The position numbers and the translations under genes are program-made. Below the pieces are notes generated by a model. That model was not told the origin of the DNA. It worked only from the letters and a program-made list of their open reading frames with translations, and searched no databases. From Unio delphinus (taxonomy: Eukaryota; Mollusca; Bivalvia; Unionida; Unionidae), in contig JAQISU010000179.1 of NCBI GenBank assembly GCA_029339505.1, positions 17,298,001 through 17,362,000 of the forward strand: 64,000 nucleotides of DNA. Reading direction: 5' to 3'. Below, piece by piece: positions 49,683 to 63,864 of this stretch. Position 1 is the first letter of the stretch, and each line of letters opens with the position of its first letter.

Positions 49683-50950
49683 GTAAGTGTGTTCTTCGGT
49701 ATTGTATACGTTTCTATATTTATCATATTTTACATAATTGATTTTTCTGTTCCGTATGCACCTTGCTTAGCATGAAACCAGTAAGATACCAGAAACCTAG
49801 AAACACTATTTCTTTCTTTGTCTTAATTACAAAATTAAATATGGCGCTCATAAAGAAATGCATTTTTTATATACGCACCATGACATTCAGAAACTTGAGA
49901 TAATTATTAAACAAAATAAATTGTTCCACAAATACGAACAACAGTAATGTTTCAGAAACCAGGACAAAAATAATAACCCACAAAGATATATCACCCAATA
50001 AGCATTCTTCCGTCCGCAAAATTCAGCTAAGAATGATTGTTTTCTGGAAAATTTTATTTTGTATTTTGTTTACATCAGAGAATAATGTGATGACACTGCT
50101 TACGAGAGAAAAAACACAATCAAACAAACCCTGACACATGCTTAGTATTCAGACACAATGGATGTTTGCCTAGATTCACAAATCGTGCAAATGATATTGT
50201 ATACTTCTGAATATTACAATCATGAGCGCCCGATCGATGAAATAACACCATAAAGTCTCATAAAAGTGACTTGAAAAACAGAAAGTCTCATCCTTCTGAG
50301 TTCAATGAATACCAGAATGTCTCAACAGCTCTAATACAGTTAATATTCTGCAGTTATTTCTTTTCACTGTCGTTTTGAAAACGATTGTATCACCTGAGCC
50401 CAGTCAGCTAATGACCTTGTCTTTCCAGCCTTTGTTCTTCGATGGCCATAAGGAGAATGTAGGGAAAGTTGTTTTATATTTGTCATTTATCGTGCTTATT
50501 GTTCAGACAAATACAAATTTCTGATATTAATATCTTGTCTTTCGAAACATCTTTCATCATCAACTTGACAATATTATTAATCTAACGTGTAGCTGTATGT
50601 CAGTGTATGGGTAGCCACTCAGAGATATGTGTCTGAGTGTTATAAGTAGAGCTAAAATATACTCCAAAGTACGTAACCTGGCTAGAATTGTTTTAATATA
50701 TTGTGCCATACTGCAAAGCAGAAACATACATATATGATGGGTTGATAAGAACGCTGTCAACCAGACAGTCAGCCATCTTAAAGCCAGACACCAATTCGGT
50801 ATCATGTTTTTTATGAACAAGTATCATTATTCCACACAATCACTCCACCTTTGCCGACAGAAAAAGAAATAAACAAAAAGCATCACAGGACATAAAACGG
50901 GTGTTTCTAGCGGGGTGGGGTGGGGTGAGGTGTCATTTTTTTTTAATCCG

Positions 50951-51221
<271 letters not shown>

Positions 51222-51295
51222 ATTCGGTAAATTAATATTGTTAGCGTGCTAGCCCTTAAGTTTCATTCCACAATATTTTATTTTCCAAATTTCAG

Positions 51296-51875
51296 GAATG
51301 GCCAGTAAGAAACCTTGAAACGTCTTTTGTAAGTAACCATTGTTTGTGTGACTTTAGTCAACATAAGGAAAGAATAGGCATTGTACATTCTACTTTTATT
51401 ATCATTAGGAAAAGAGTTGTAGGGTAAAATGAAATCACGTTCGGCTTATAAGACATTTATAACGTTCCTCTTTCTTCTCCATTTTCACATATAACTTCAT
51501 CTTAGGACCAAGACTATTAAAAATAATTGTTGAACTTTATTTCGTATTATTGTATGGAAGTTAGCTAATTAAATGTAGACCTCTCAAGTGAAAACAAAGT
51601 TCATATGCTGTAGGATCACGCTGTAGAGTCACAAACATTACTTTCTAGAAATTTTTATTGCAGCAATTTTATATGTAAAGTTAAAATTTAAATTTCAAAG
51701 CTTAAAGCTATGTTAGATTTTAATTGAAGATTGAAATTAACTTATTTTGTCCTATCTTATGGAATAATTTATTCACATTGTCTCTAAAGTTACTGAAAAT
51801 GCTATCCTTTCATTGTAGAACGTCCTTCCCGTGAGCGAGAGTTCTGGTGATGGCGATATCAATTATGAAAGCTAT
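51296..51875 (+). CDS. Duplicated exon pair, copy 2
   Basis: Exons 51296-51328 and 51819-51875, with intact splice signals. The first exon has Trp in place of Cys (EWPVRN). The second has VSESSGDGDINYESY. Confidence 0.55.
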
Positions 51876-53123
51876 GTAAGTGTGTTCTTCGGTATTGTAT
51901 ACTTTTCTATATTTATCATGTTTTACATATTTGACTTTTCTGTTCCGTATGCACCTTGCTTAACATGAAACCAGTAAGATACCAGAAATCTGTAAACACT
52001 ATTTCTTTCTTTGTCTTAATTACAAAATTAAATATGGCGCTCATAAAGAAAGCATTTTTTTATATACGCACCATGACATTCAGAAACTTGAGATAATTAT
52101 TAAACAAAATAAATTGTTCCACAAATACGAACAACAGTAATGTTTCAGAAACCAGGACAAAAATAATGACCCACAAAGATATATCACCCAATAAGCATTC
52201 TTCCGTCCGCAAAATTCAGCTAAGGATGATTGTTTTCCGGAAAATTTTATTTTTATTTTGTTTACACCAGAGAATAATGTAATGACACTGTTTACGTGAG
52301 AAAAAAACACCATCAAACAAACCCTGACACATGCTTAGTATTCAGACACAATGGATGTTTGCATAGATTCATAAATCGTGCAAATGATATTGTATACTTC
52401 TGATTATTACAATCATGAGCGCCCGATCGATGAAATAACACCATAACGTTTGACTAGAAAAACAGAAATTCTCATCCTTCTAAGTTCAATGAATACCAGA
52501 ATGTCTCAACAATGTCTCTAATAAAGTTAATATTCTGCAGTTATTTCTTTTCACTGTCGTTTTCAAAACGATTGTATCACCTGAGCTCAGTCAGCTAATG
52601 ACCTTGTCTTTCCAGCCTTTGTTCTTCGATGGCCATAAGGAGAATATAGAGACATTTGTTTAATTTTGTCTTTTATCGTGCTTTATGTTCAAACGAATAC
52701 AAATTTCTGATGTTAATATCTTGTCTTTCGAAACATCTTTCATCATCAACTTGACAATATTAATAATCAAACGTGTAGCTGTATGTCAGTGTATGGGGAT
52801 CCTCTCAGAGATATGTGTCTGAGTCTTATAAATAGAGGTAAAATATACACCAAAGCACGTAACCTGGCTAGAATTGTTTTAATATATTGTGCCATACGGC
52901 AAAGCAGAAACACACATATATGATGGGTTGATCAGAACGCTGTCAACCAGTCAGCCATCTTAAAGCCAGACACCAATTCTGAATCATGTTTCTTACGAAA
53001 AAGTACCATCATTCCACACCATCACTCCACCTTTGCCGACAGAAAAAGAAATAAACAAAAAGCATAACAGGACATAAAACGGGTGTTTCTAGCGGGGTGG
53101 GGGTGTCATTTTTGCTGAATCCG

Positions 53124-53266
<143 letters not shown>

Positions 53267-53341
53267 ATTCGCTAAATTAATTTTGTTAGTGTGCTAGCCC
53301 TTAAGTTTCATTCTACAATAATATTTTATTCCAAATTTCAG

Positions 53342-53654
53342 GAATGCCCAGTAAGAAACCTTGAAACGTCTTTTGTAAGTAACCATTGTTTGTGTGACTT
53401 TAGTCAACATAAGGAAAGAATAGGCATTGTACATTCTACTTTTATTATCATTAGAAAAAGAGTTGTAGGGTAAAATGAAATCACTTACGGCTTATAAGAC
53501 ATTTAAAAAGTTCGTCTTTCTTCTCCATTTTCACATATAACTTCATCTTAGGACCAAGACTATTAAAATAATTGTTGAACTTTATTTCGTATTGTAGAAC
53601 GTCCTTCCCGTGAGCGAGAGTTCTGGTGATGGCGATATCAATTATGAAAGCTAT
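53342..53654 (+). CDS. Duplicated exon pair, copy 3
   Basis: Exons 53342-53374 and 53598-53654, with intact splice signals. The intron between them is shortened by a deletion of about 220 bp. Confidence 0.55.
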
Positions 53655-54846
53655 GTAAGTGTGTTCTTCGGTATTGTATACTTTTCTATATTTATCATGT
53701 TTTACATATTTGACTTTTCTGTTCCGTATGCACCTTGCTTAACATGAAACCAGTAAGATACCAGAAACCTGTAAACACTAATATGGCGCTCATAAAGAAA
53801 TGCATGTTTTATATACGCACCATGACATTCAGAAACTTGAGATAATTATTAAACAAAAAAAAATTGTTCCACAAATACGAACAACAGTAATGTTTCAGAA
53901 ACCAGGACAAAAATAATGACCCACAAAGATATATCACCCAATAAGCATTCTTCCGTCCGCAAAATTCAGCCAAGGATGATTGTTTTCTGGAAAATTTTAT
54001 TTTTGTTTTGTTTACACCAGAGAATAATGTGATGCACGGTTTACGTGAGAGAAAAAAAAAACACAATCAAACAAACCCTGACACATGCATAGTATTCAGA
54101 CACAATGGATGTTTGCATGGATTCACAAATCGTGCAAATGATATTGTATACTTCTGATTATTACAATCATGAACGCCCGATCGATGAAATAACACCATAA
54201 TGTCTCATAACAGTGACTAGAAAAACAGAAATTCTCATCCTTCTGAGTTCAATGAATACCAGAATGTCTCAACAATGTCTCTAATAAAGTTAATATTCTG
54301 CAGTTATTTCGTTTCACTGTCGTTTTGAAAACGATTGTATCACCTGAGCCCAGTCAGCTAATGACCTTGTCTTTCCAGCCTTTATTCTTCGATGGCCAGA
54401 AGGAGAATATAGGGAAAGTTGTTTTATATTTGTCTTTTATCGTGCTTACTGTTCAGACAAATACAAATTTCTGGTGTTAATATCTTGTCTTTCGAAACAT
54501 CTTTCATCATCAGCTTGACAATATTAATAATCAAACGTGTAGCTGTATGTCAGTGTATGGGGAGCCTCTCAGAGATATGTGTCTGAGTGTTATAAGTAGA
54601 GGTAAAATATACACCAAAGCGCGTAACCTGGTTAGAATTGTTTTAATATATTGTGCCATACGGCAAGGCAGAAACACACAAAGCCAGACACCAATTCTGT
54701 ATCATGTTTCTTACGAACAAGTATCATAATTCCACACCATCACTCCACCTTTGCCGGCAGAAAAAGAAATAAACAAAAAGCATTACAGGACATAAAACGG
54801 GTGTTTCTAGCGGGGGTGGGGGTGTCATTTTTGCTGAATCCGATTA

Positions 54847-54940
<94 letters not shown>

Positions 54941-55032
54941 GTAAGGATAGATGGAGATACAGACTTTTGTTACGATCTAATCTAAACACGTCTTAAATTT
55001 TACATTCACATTTACGGCATTTTGTCTTTCAG

Positions 55033-55065
55033 GACGATTGTTTTAGCTGCCCAATAATGCCTAGA
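55033..55065 (+). CDS. Predicted 33-bp exon
   Basis: TTTCAG precedes and GTAAGT follows 11 open codons (DDCFSCPIMPR). It has the same length and phase as the first exon of the duplicated pairs and is a likely diverged fourth copy. Confidence 0.45.
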
Positions 55066-56300
55066 GTAAGTAAGTTTTGCTTGTAAACTCTTTTGTGTTA
55101 TGATCTAGATAAATGTTCTTTCTGAAATAATAATAATTGTCACCCAATACTAAGCAAACTTTTTAGGAATCTTACTGTCAATTTATACAAATGATGATGT
55201 TTTATCGTATGCACATGTAGTCCATTCATATTTAACCAGGTAAAATAGTCTTGTTAATACTTGAATAAACGTTTGATTTTTTAAAAATATTTATTTCATT
55301 GATAACTTCATGCGAGCAATTAAATACAACGTGCATGCCTTTGTAGCGATTGCAAAGGTTGGGGTGGGGTACTTCCAATATACTAATTAAAATATTATGG
55401 AAGTTCCACCCTGGCTCGTTAAGGTATAAAGTTAAATTACTGACGAAATAGATGTACAGCTCTGAGCCCCCAGTCAGCACTGCCGACGGTTAAATTATAT
55501 AGAACAGGAAGATGAAATTCAAAATAATAACAATTTAATAAAGTCGATAATTTTAAATGATAAACTCAACCACTTGTCCTCCAAGTGACAGCCTACTTCA
55601 TCTCGTGATTTTCAGTGTGAGTTTGATTTTTCGCTGGCCTTTGGTTCTACTCATCTCTTTATTTCGTTCCTCCCACTCCTCCTAGACTTCACCTCTCCCG
55701 ACTTCTCGCCTTCCTTCTCTTTTCTTCCGTCTCTCTATCGGAGACACTGGGACCACGGTCACTGGTCTGTCCCTCAAAGCTTCCTTTAGAAGTTGCACTT
55801 AGAATTCTGTCCTAAGATTTTTCTCCGCCAATAACGCATGGCTGATCGGAGTTGCTATCTTCTGGCAATCTTTCTAACGAACTATAGTGAACTAAATCTT
55901 GCTGGCAGGTCTAAGGATATCATACTTAGCGAAATTAAGGTCCCGTCCCTATCTCGATTCTGATTGGGTAGCGCTGTGGCCCTGTCCAATCGACTAAGTG
56001 ACCAATTCAACCTGGCTGTCAGTCTGCGGAACAAGAAGATAAGGCACGTCCACTCCTTCGGGCAACTTCTTTGATCTGCACAAGCGCTTCCACACCAAGG
56101 TGATAATTGCGCTTCTGACGGCCTTGGTCCGGCTTCCAACCCTAGCCATGGCAAACTTACGTAAGGGATAGTGCTATCTTGCGGTCATGTTTAACATTAA
56201 ACAATGACTTGTCCGAATTACTTTGATTATACATGTTTCTATACTATTTTGGGTCGGGCAAAACGCCACAGCATTTAATTTCATTGTATATCCTTGACAG

Positions 56301-56402
56301 GTAGATTTTCACAGCGACGACTTGAGTTATGAGGCGTATTTTGGAACAGATACGCATGTATTTTGGAGGAATGGTACGGAGTATGCATCCAGTCACTTGT
56401 TG
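56301..56402 (+). CDS. Predicted 102-bp exon
   Basis: 34 codons between TTGACAG and GTAAGG. The core HSDDLSYEAYF matches the GDINYESY module of upstream exons. The remainder contains VFWRNGTEYASSHLL. Confidence 0.5.
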
Positions 56403-56901
56403 GTAAGGGAGCACACCATACTGATCAAAAATCAAATTCTCCACTACCCCACGTGCAGATCTGACAACAACAATTTTAGTGTCATGTTTAAGTCGAAATA
56501 CAAGCTTCCAGAAATTTGAATGTGAATCAGATCATTTGGCACATATTGATGCTCTTTAGCCATAATCTTAGTCCTCCTAACACGAGAATATACGAAATCA
56601 ATTGATTGGCTGATAAAATTAGTTACTAAGGTAATAAAATAGGCCACAAAAACATGAACACTTATAACGGTCGCTGTCAGATATTCACGTAGGATAGTAG
56701 AGATCTGGTTTAATTTAGATTGGGGACTACACAAATTCTGTTGTCCAGTATAATTCCATTTAAAGATCAACCCGATATGAATGAATCATGCTAATACTTG
56801 CACACAGTTTGATCTAATTTCTTTGCTGTTTTTTTAACAAGTTTATGTTAGCAATGAATTTACACTTGCATGCCCTTAATCTCGTTTGACTTTATTGATA
56901 G

Positions 56902-57166
56902 GTAAGTTCACATTGCGAACGAGGAAACATGGTAGCATATTCACGAAGTAGTTCGTATTCGTCTTACAATGATTCACGGGTAAGGGACAGCAATGAACAA
57001 ATTCTGGCGTCTAAAGAAATTTTCACATCTTTGAGAAGCTTGGTATCAGTAGGAGAATCTTATCAGCTGCTTTGCTACGACTTGGAGACAATGGTGGAGA
57101 TATTCAGAGATGAGATAGAAGACGATGTAGACGCAAGAAGAGTTGTTACCTATCTTACATTTTTAC
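56902..57166 (+). CDS. RIG-I-like receptor: linker and first half of CARD1
   Basis: Starts after GATAG in phase 0 and ends in phase 1 at C|GTGAGT. Residues about 1-28 are Ser/Tyr-rich (SRSSSYSSYNDSR). The following 60 residues are helical (LLCYDLETMVEIFRDEI, then ARRVVTYLTFL), matching the first helices of the N-terminal CARD of MDA5/RIG-I-type proteins. The phase fits the next exon exactly. In vertebrates such proteins sense viral RNA and signal through CARD contacts. Confidence 0.7.
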
Positions 57167-57540
57167 GTGAGTTTTGCTTTGAGTCACGAACAGTGATGAT
57201 ACTCTTCAGATAGCTAGCAAATATATATTTGTATGACTTTAAAATTATACAATTTATCAGATTTATTCTGATCTGCTCATAAATTTTGGTTATATAGTTT
57301 GGGTGTTTATTACATTATTACAATAACTGATTTTAAATAAATGTTTTACTTACATTTTGAAGTAAATGATAAACCATTTCTAGAATACCGACAATTACAT
57401 TGAAGAAATGTCCTATTTTACAAAAGATTCAGGCCCAATAGGGAGCCACAAGTTATAAGTTAGCTATGTTCAATACAAAATGATTATGTCTTATTATATT
57501 ATAGTGTGTCAAACGATCTTTAAAACAAGAATATATTTGC

Positions 57541-57830
<290 letters not shown>

Positions 57831-57836
57831 GTATGA

Positions 57837-57928
<92 letters not shown>

Positions 57929-60090
57929 CATGTACTGTATGCCAAAATTAAAACAAAAAACATACTCATGCAGAATATTTGTATCATGATTGAATCCTTT
58001 ACCATGATCATAATTTTAAAAATTAAAGTGAGCAGTTTTGCGTGTATTTGTTTATAAGTGCGAGCATGTATTTACACAGACATTCAGACAGACACGAACT
58101 GTGAATCCTGAAAAGTAGATCAATTTAAATTTTCAATTTCTTTCAAATTAAACATAATATATAAATTTACTGGTCTCATACAGAACCTATGCACAAATAG
58201 CCACGTAACATAAAAGCGGCAATAGATAATAATACTTGTTTCCGCTAAACATAATACGTCATGAAATTTCCATGTATGAAAATCTTAGTAACCTGTTTTA
58301 ACTACTTCTGTGTCACACTAACCAACTCATAGAAATATTTTTAAAACATCTCTATTCAATGGCGTAGTAAAACTATAGTATATATATTTTTTTAATACAA
58401 AATTATATATTTGCCAAAGCCAGAAGACTAGAGGGATTGTACAACAATCTGCATTTGCTGGAGCAGACATACTCTTGCGCTATTTAAACATTTAAATAAA
58501 AAGAAACATGATAAATTGCTTCACTTATGAGACTGACAAATCTCCAAACCGAATTTATTTAATTGAATGGCCGTGCTCTGTGAATGGATACTTTCAGATT
58601 GATGTTGCAGAGCTTGTTTTCCAAAACCAAAATCACTAACACAATTTGTATGCCTTGAGTGAACTGCAGTGAAAACTAGATGTCATATAAAAATAATACT
58701 TATCTAATTTAGTTTTGCAAAGTGTCAATAACTGAGGCCGATTGATATAGACCTATTCATGTTGAATGATCTGCGGTTCGGTCTGTGACAGCGATGAACA
58801 TGTTTTGTTACAGATTATGTCGTTGTCTATAGAGACCATTTCATAACATAAAGCATATAATACAAACTTGGCGACGAAAAATAAACATAAGCTCAGCGAT
58901 AAAGAGTTTATCAGGCTCGCACAAAATATATATGTCAAAAAAGAGACATCAGAGAAAGTTGGTAAGTAAAAAGAGTTAACATAAGAAGTCAGGAAACTGC
59001 ATCAAATTACTGGTGGCAGAAATAACGGTAAACGAAATCTGATCATGGAGTACAGACAAAATGTTATCGCTGAGCATGAATAACAATCTGGTATACAAGG
59101 GCAGATCCAAAGACAACGAGTTGGTCATGTTGCTGAAAGTCGTCATAAATGTTTCTAGCCAAACAAATCAAAATGAAGATCTCGATAATTCGTAAACCAA
59201 TATTAGAACATGTGAAAAAATGAATTACAACCTCACTGAATAATCTGTCAAATCGGAATGAGGTAGTGAGGACGAATAGACAGAACTTAAATAGAAATAT
59301 AACAAAACTTTAGAGTTTTTTTAATAGATATCTGACGATGACAGCTTTTAATCTGAAACAGTACAGACGTTTGACATTTTTTAACGATATGGAGCCATAT
59401 TTGAAATAGATGTCAGTCATAAATTCGACAATTTTGTTCTGTTAAAACCCAGTTAGATTTAACGAGCAAACCTATGAACAGATTCATTGAACAATGTGTA
59501 AAAAGCTGAGTATATTTTTGTTACAAAACTGTAAACTATCAAATTACAGAATAGAGATTGAATTTATAATGGTATTGAACGTTTACAGTTTTACATACCA
59601 AAATGGACATGAAATAAGCGCAAGTATAGGATTGATAGTTTTCAGAATACACTGCACACATATAGATATTATTCGCTCAGCTGAAACGCATACCTATATT
59701 TTACTGAATCGGTTAAGAATGAACAAGCTTAAATATGAACATTAAAGAATATTTTTATATATTGTGTGGAATCAATAATCACACCAAAATGGTCTGTATC
59801 TGTCTGGACCATCACAAATTGAATAAAGATATATACAGACATTAGTTTGATCGCTGTCTCGTTATATTTGAGAAAATTGGTAAATTTGGAAATGAACTTG
59901 ATTTTTAAAAAAAAATGTTTTCGAACTTGTCTAAATATGCATCAAAACTGTTTGAATAATTGATATCACGATAAAGATAAGGAACGAATTCTGCGTTCAA
60001 AACCTGCGTGTGATTATGCATTCAATTTTCTTGTGAGAGGCATAAATGACGTATACATAGCACCCACGTGTGTGTGTCTGTGTGTGTGTG

Positions 60091-60162
<72 letters not shown>

Positions 60163-60208
60163 GTTATTTTTCAGTTTTAAAATAGTTCAAGTCTCTTTCG
60201 TATTTTAG

Positions 60209-60559
60209 GGTACGATAGCATCGCTAAGAATTTGCGTGGCGTTCTTCAGTAAGATAATAGGGACAAGCAAATAATAGTGCGGATATTTGCACCTAAACTG
60301 GTAGAGCAAATCAATCCGGTTGAGATAATACCACTTTTGTACTCAAGACTTATTATCAGTCCCTCTGACAAAGAAGAGATCGAACGGGAGAACTCCAATT
60401 TTGGAAAGATTGCAGCCGCACGTAGGTTACTTCGGTGTCTCCACCACAAGTGCTCAAGCTGGTTTGAACAGTTTTGTGATATCTTGAAGGAATGTCAATA
60501 TTTGGATTTAGCCGAAATGCTTAACCCCAAAATAGCACACTTAGATTCTCAACACACAG
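60209..60559 (+). CDS. RIG-I-like receptor: end of CARD1, in-frame stop, CARD2
   Basis: The acceptor TATTTTAG is followed by the end of CARD1 (YDSIAKNLRGVLQ), then TAA at 60250-60252. The same frame then continues open into a complete second CARD: KLVEQINPVEIIPLLYSRLI, SPSDKEEIERENSNFGK, AARRLLRCL, SWFEQFCDIL and LAEMLNP. The exon ends CACACAG|GTGATT in phase 1. Tandem CARDs are the hallmark of RIG-I/MDA5-type sensors. The single stop suggests a pseudogene, a null allele or a sequencing error. Confidence 0.8.
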
Positions 60560-60894
60560 GTGATTGTTGACCTCAATCGTCATTTAAAAAATATCTGAAT
60601 GAATACAAAGTTAATAATAAAGTTATTTTCTTACTACGTTTGATTGCATATCAGTGCAGCAATGAAACTACACACTTGTACTAATAAGTGTAAAACATGA
60701 TCATGTTGTTTTCTGCCATGTGATAGAGTTGATAAACTGCTATTGAACCCAGAAAAATACCAGCTGCATCAATACTCTATATGACTAACTTACTTTTTAG
60801 CACATTCATGTGTCGAAATGTATCATTTTATTTTTAAGATTCTCATTTTATGTAATCAGAATTATGCTTTAAAAAATAGTATACTGACACCATT

Positions 60895-61165
60895 CTTGTT
60901 TTCAGACACCTTGTCTTTTAGAGATCTGTTACAATTTGTCTATATGGACGCCTGTTTTGTTTTCAGACACCTTGTTTTTTAGAGATCTGTTATAACTTGT
61001 CTATATGGACGCCTGTTTTGTTTTCAGAGACTTTGTTGTTTGGAGATCTGTTACAACTTGTCTATATGGACGCCTGTTTTGTTTTCAGAGACTTTGTTGT
61101 TTGGAGATCTGTTACAACTTGTCTATATGGACGCCTGTTTTGTTTTCAGAGACGTCGTTTGGAGA
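60895..61165. repeat. 61-bp tandem repeat containing splice-acceptor-like motifs
   Basis: Four to five copies of a 61-bp unit (TTTTCAGAGACTTTGTTGTT, TGGAGATCTGTTACAACTTG, TCTATATGGACGCCTGTTTT). Each copy repeats a TTGTTTTCAG acceptor-like sequence upstream of a predicted exon. Confidence 0.85.
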
Positions 61166-61201
61166 TGCTTGTTTTCAATCTTCTGAACAAAGATTAGAGA
61201 G

Positions 61202-61312
61202 ACACGAGCCAAATAGATATTTACGAAACTATAGAAGATGAGCTCCAGAAAAGTATTACGGAATTGCAATTATACATCGACGATTTGGGAACAAACGAGG
61301 GTGGACACACAG
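61202..61312 (+). CDS. Predicted exon of the RIG-I-like gene
   Basis: The open stretch encodes SQIDIYETIEDEL and TELQLYIDDLGTNEGG and ends in ACACAG|GTATAA, much like the CARD2 exon end. The acceptor is uncertain. Position 61202 keeps the phase, while the stronger TTAG at 61196-61197 does not. It is probably part of the charged linker between CARDs and helicase. Confidence 0.4.
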
Positions 61313-63864
61313 GTATAATTATAAATTAATTAGTTGACCATATCTTTTTTATACGTCGTCTTTTTTAGCCCACAGTAAACGCACGCATTTATATTCTTTT
61401 GTATAATCTGCATCTTTATTTTACAAAATCTTTAGCAATATTAAGCATTGTGGATTACAATTTTGGTAGACGTTAGGTGTGTTCGTATGGACAGCATGAT
61501 TCAAACAGTTAGGTTGTCTATCTATTACAGCTTGTCAGTTCGTAAGGATCCAAAATCTTTTAAACATGTGGTCAACTTTTGGTAAAGACAACAAGGGACA
61601 CAATTTAACAATGCAAGAGCATGCGAAGGACCGCATCATTTCACGGTTTGATATTATTTTATATAACAGTATCCTAGATTTTATAACTCTTCCTAACCCT
61701 TAACCCCATCTATTTTTTTAACTGTTAAAGACGTCTAACACCTACACCGATTAACCGAATTTCGGCACATACAATGTAGCATTATTAAAAATAACAGCTC
61801 TGAAAAGAAAACATATCATAACTTGGTAATTTGATGAAAGTAAAGAGCATAATAATAACGTGCCTTACAACTGACAATCAAGTGCCGATGTATACATTGT
61901 GAAAACCTAAAACCACACACTGTCAAAATATGACACATTATTGGCCAACACATTGATTTACGGATAATCCTACCAGACACTAAACAACCAAAATAATCAG
62001 TCAAGGAGAAACAGACATAAATAGCAAATCTTAACCAAGACGGGATTCGGGCTTTTCGCTGAAGCTGTAAGTCTCGGCCGAATGTAACAATTGGTTTTAG
62101 TGCTGAAAACAATTAGAGCTCCGCAGACACAAACACTAGCCAAGCGAAAAATGTAATACTAACATGTCTTAGGTGCACATTCGTGATCTCGAAGTATCCT
62201 TTATAGTAAAAGAAATTACGGGAAAAACCTTGTTTCGATTCAGACGCCAACATCTTAAGAAACACGTACGATTCGAGGCAAATTGTTATTTCTAATTTTG
62301 ATACCATATTTTGTGAAATAATTTATTCCACCTCAAAGACAATAAAACAGCATTTAATTACGTCAGCTGACTTTCTTGCCTGAGTGACTCTAATTTTTAA
62401 ATCACTTCCACCCAGTTTAAAGCCACTGCATTGAAAGTCTTACATTATTTAAATGGTCTGAATATATTATGGTGAAAATGTGTATTCGATAAATTATTTG
62501 ATGACATTAACCTCCGATTGTTTTTGATTCTTAAGTCATTACAAATGAAGTTCAATCAGGTAGTTTCAGTTACAGTGTACATACTACCACCGGACATAGG
62601 AGGTTTTCGAATACGTCCAGAAGATCAGAGTTTATTATGAAGAGCTTGGTGAAGAAGCACCGACATTTTATTTGAACCAATAACATTATAAAGCTGATAA
62701 TTTACAGGGTTTATTGCTGACTGTGTGTAAAAAAAATGTTTACGCTTTTATTCATGCATCATACACTAAATTTTAGTAGATGATGTTCCTCAAGGGAAAG
62801 ATATGTAATTGAGTTGTATAGACTGTGCAAGTTGGTTTAGAAATATAGCAAATTGTAAACAGTAACTGCACGACAGTCTTCTTTTAAAAAATCTTATGTA
62901 TTTTTAGCTGCAGAAATAAAGTAGGTTTACTTAAAGCGGGACACCCTAGTTTTGCTTATATTTGTAATAATAGTTTTTGTTAGAATATGAAACTTTACTT
63001 CTGAAAATTTTCGGCTTAAAACAACATCTGAGTATGATATTTGTAAGTTTAGTTTAGGAGTGAAAACTGGCTTAATATATGTATCGCCATTTAGAAACAC
63101 TTCTCGGTCATAAACCCCATATACCATCAATAACTTCGCAATCCTAGCATGAACATTCACTGAGAAATGAACATGAAGCACAAACTTTAAACTAAATGAG
63201 TGAAGTGTAAAATATGGCTACATTGGCCATTACAACAATTAAAGAATTATGATTTTAAAGACGCACCCACGCTCAAAGTTTTATGATTCTTGATAGATGT
63301 ATAAAGCGTACGGAAAACATGTGTGGTAATTAGATAAACGCAAAAACTTAAGAACAGCCAGTAAAATGTGAAATGTATAGCCAAAGGTAACCTAAGTCAA
63401 TAAGACGTTATATATGTTCATAGCGAACTACTTTTGTGATCAGGGCGTATTACTAATCAAAATGCATCGCTGACCAAGCTTCACAGTTCCCATTAGAATA
63501 ATATGTATAAAGACCTGGTCTGAGTGCCAAAACTTCACCTAGACTGGATAACTAATATACATGTATATACAAGATCAGCCCCGTTCCCTGGGGAGATAGG
63601 TACTATGACCCCCGTCCACAAGTGGCAACTGGGCAGTATTGTTCAAGATCATGGGTAAATTGGATAATAAGAAAGCACTGACTGACTTAACACAGTTACA
63701 AAATGCAACTGATTCACGCTTTAGTTACTTGGAGCGAGGGGTGGGGGGTGGGGCTAAAATCATGCTAGTAGTAAATTCTTGTTCGAAAGAAAATGCTTGC
63801 TTTCTTGCTGACAGAATTTTACATATGGTGCATACTTTTATACATTGAATCTCTTGATTCGCAG
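61313..63864. other. Putative intron, no gene seen
   Basis: Mostly AT-rich sequence without a convincing gene. A possible exon after GTTTCAG at about 62570 soon meets a stop and is not called. Confidence 0.45.
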
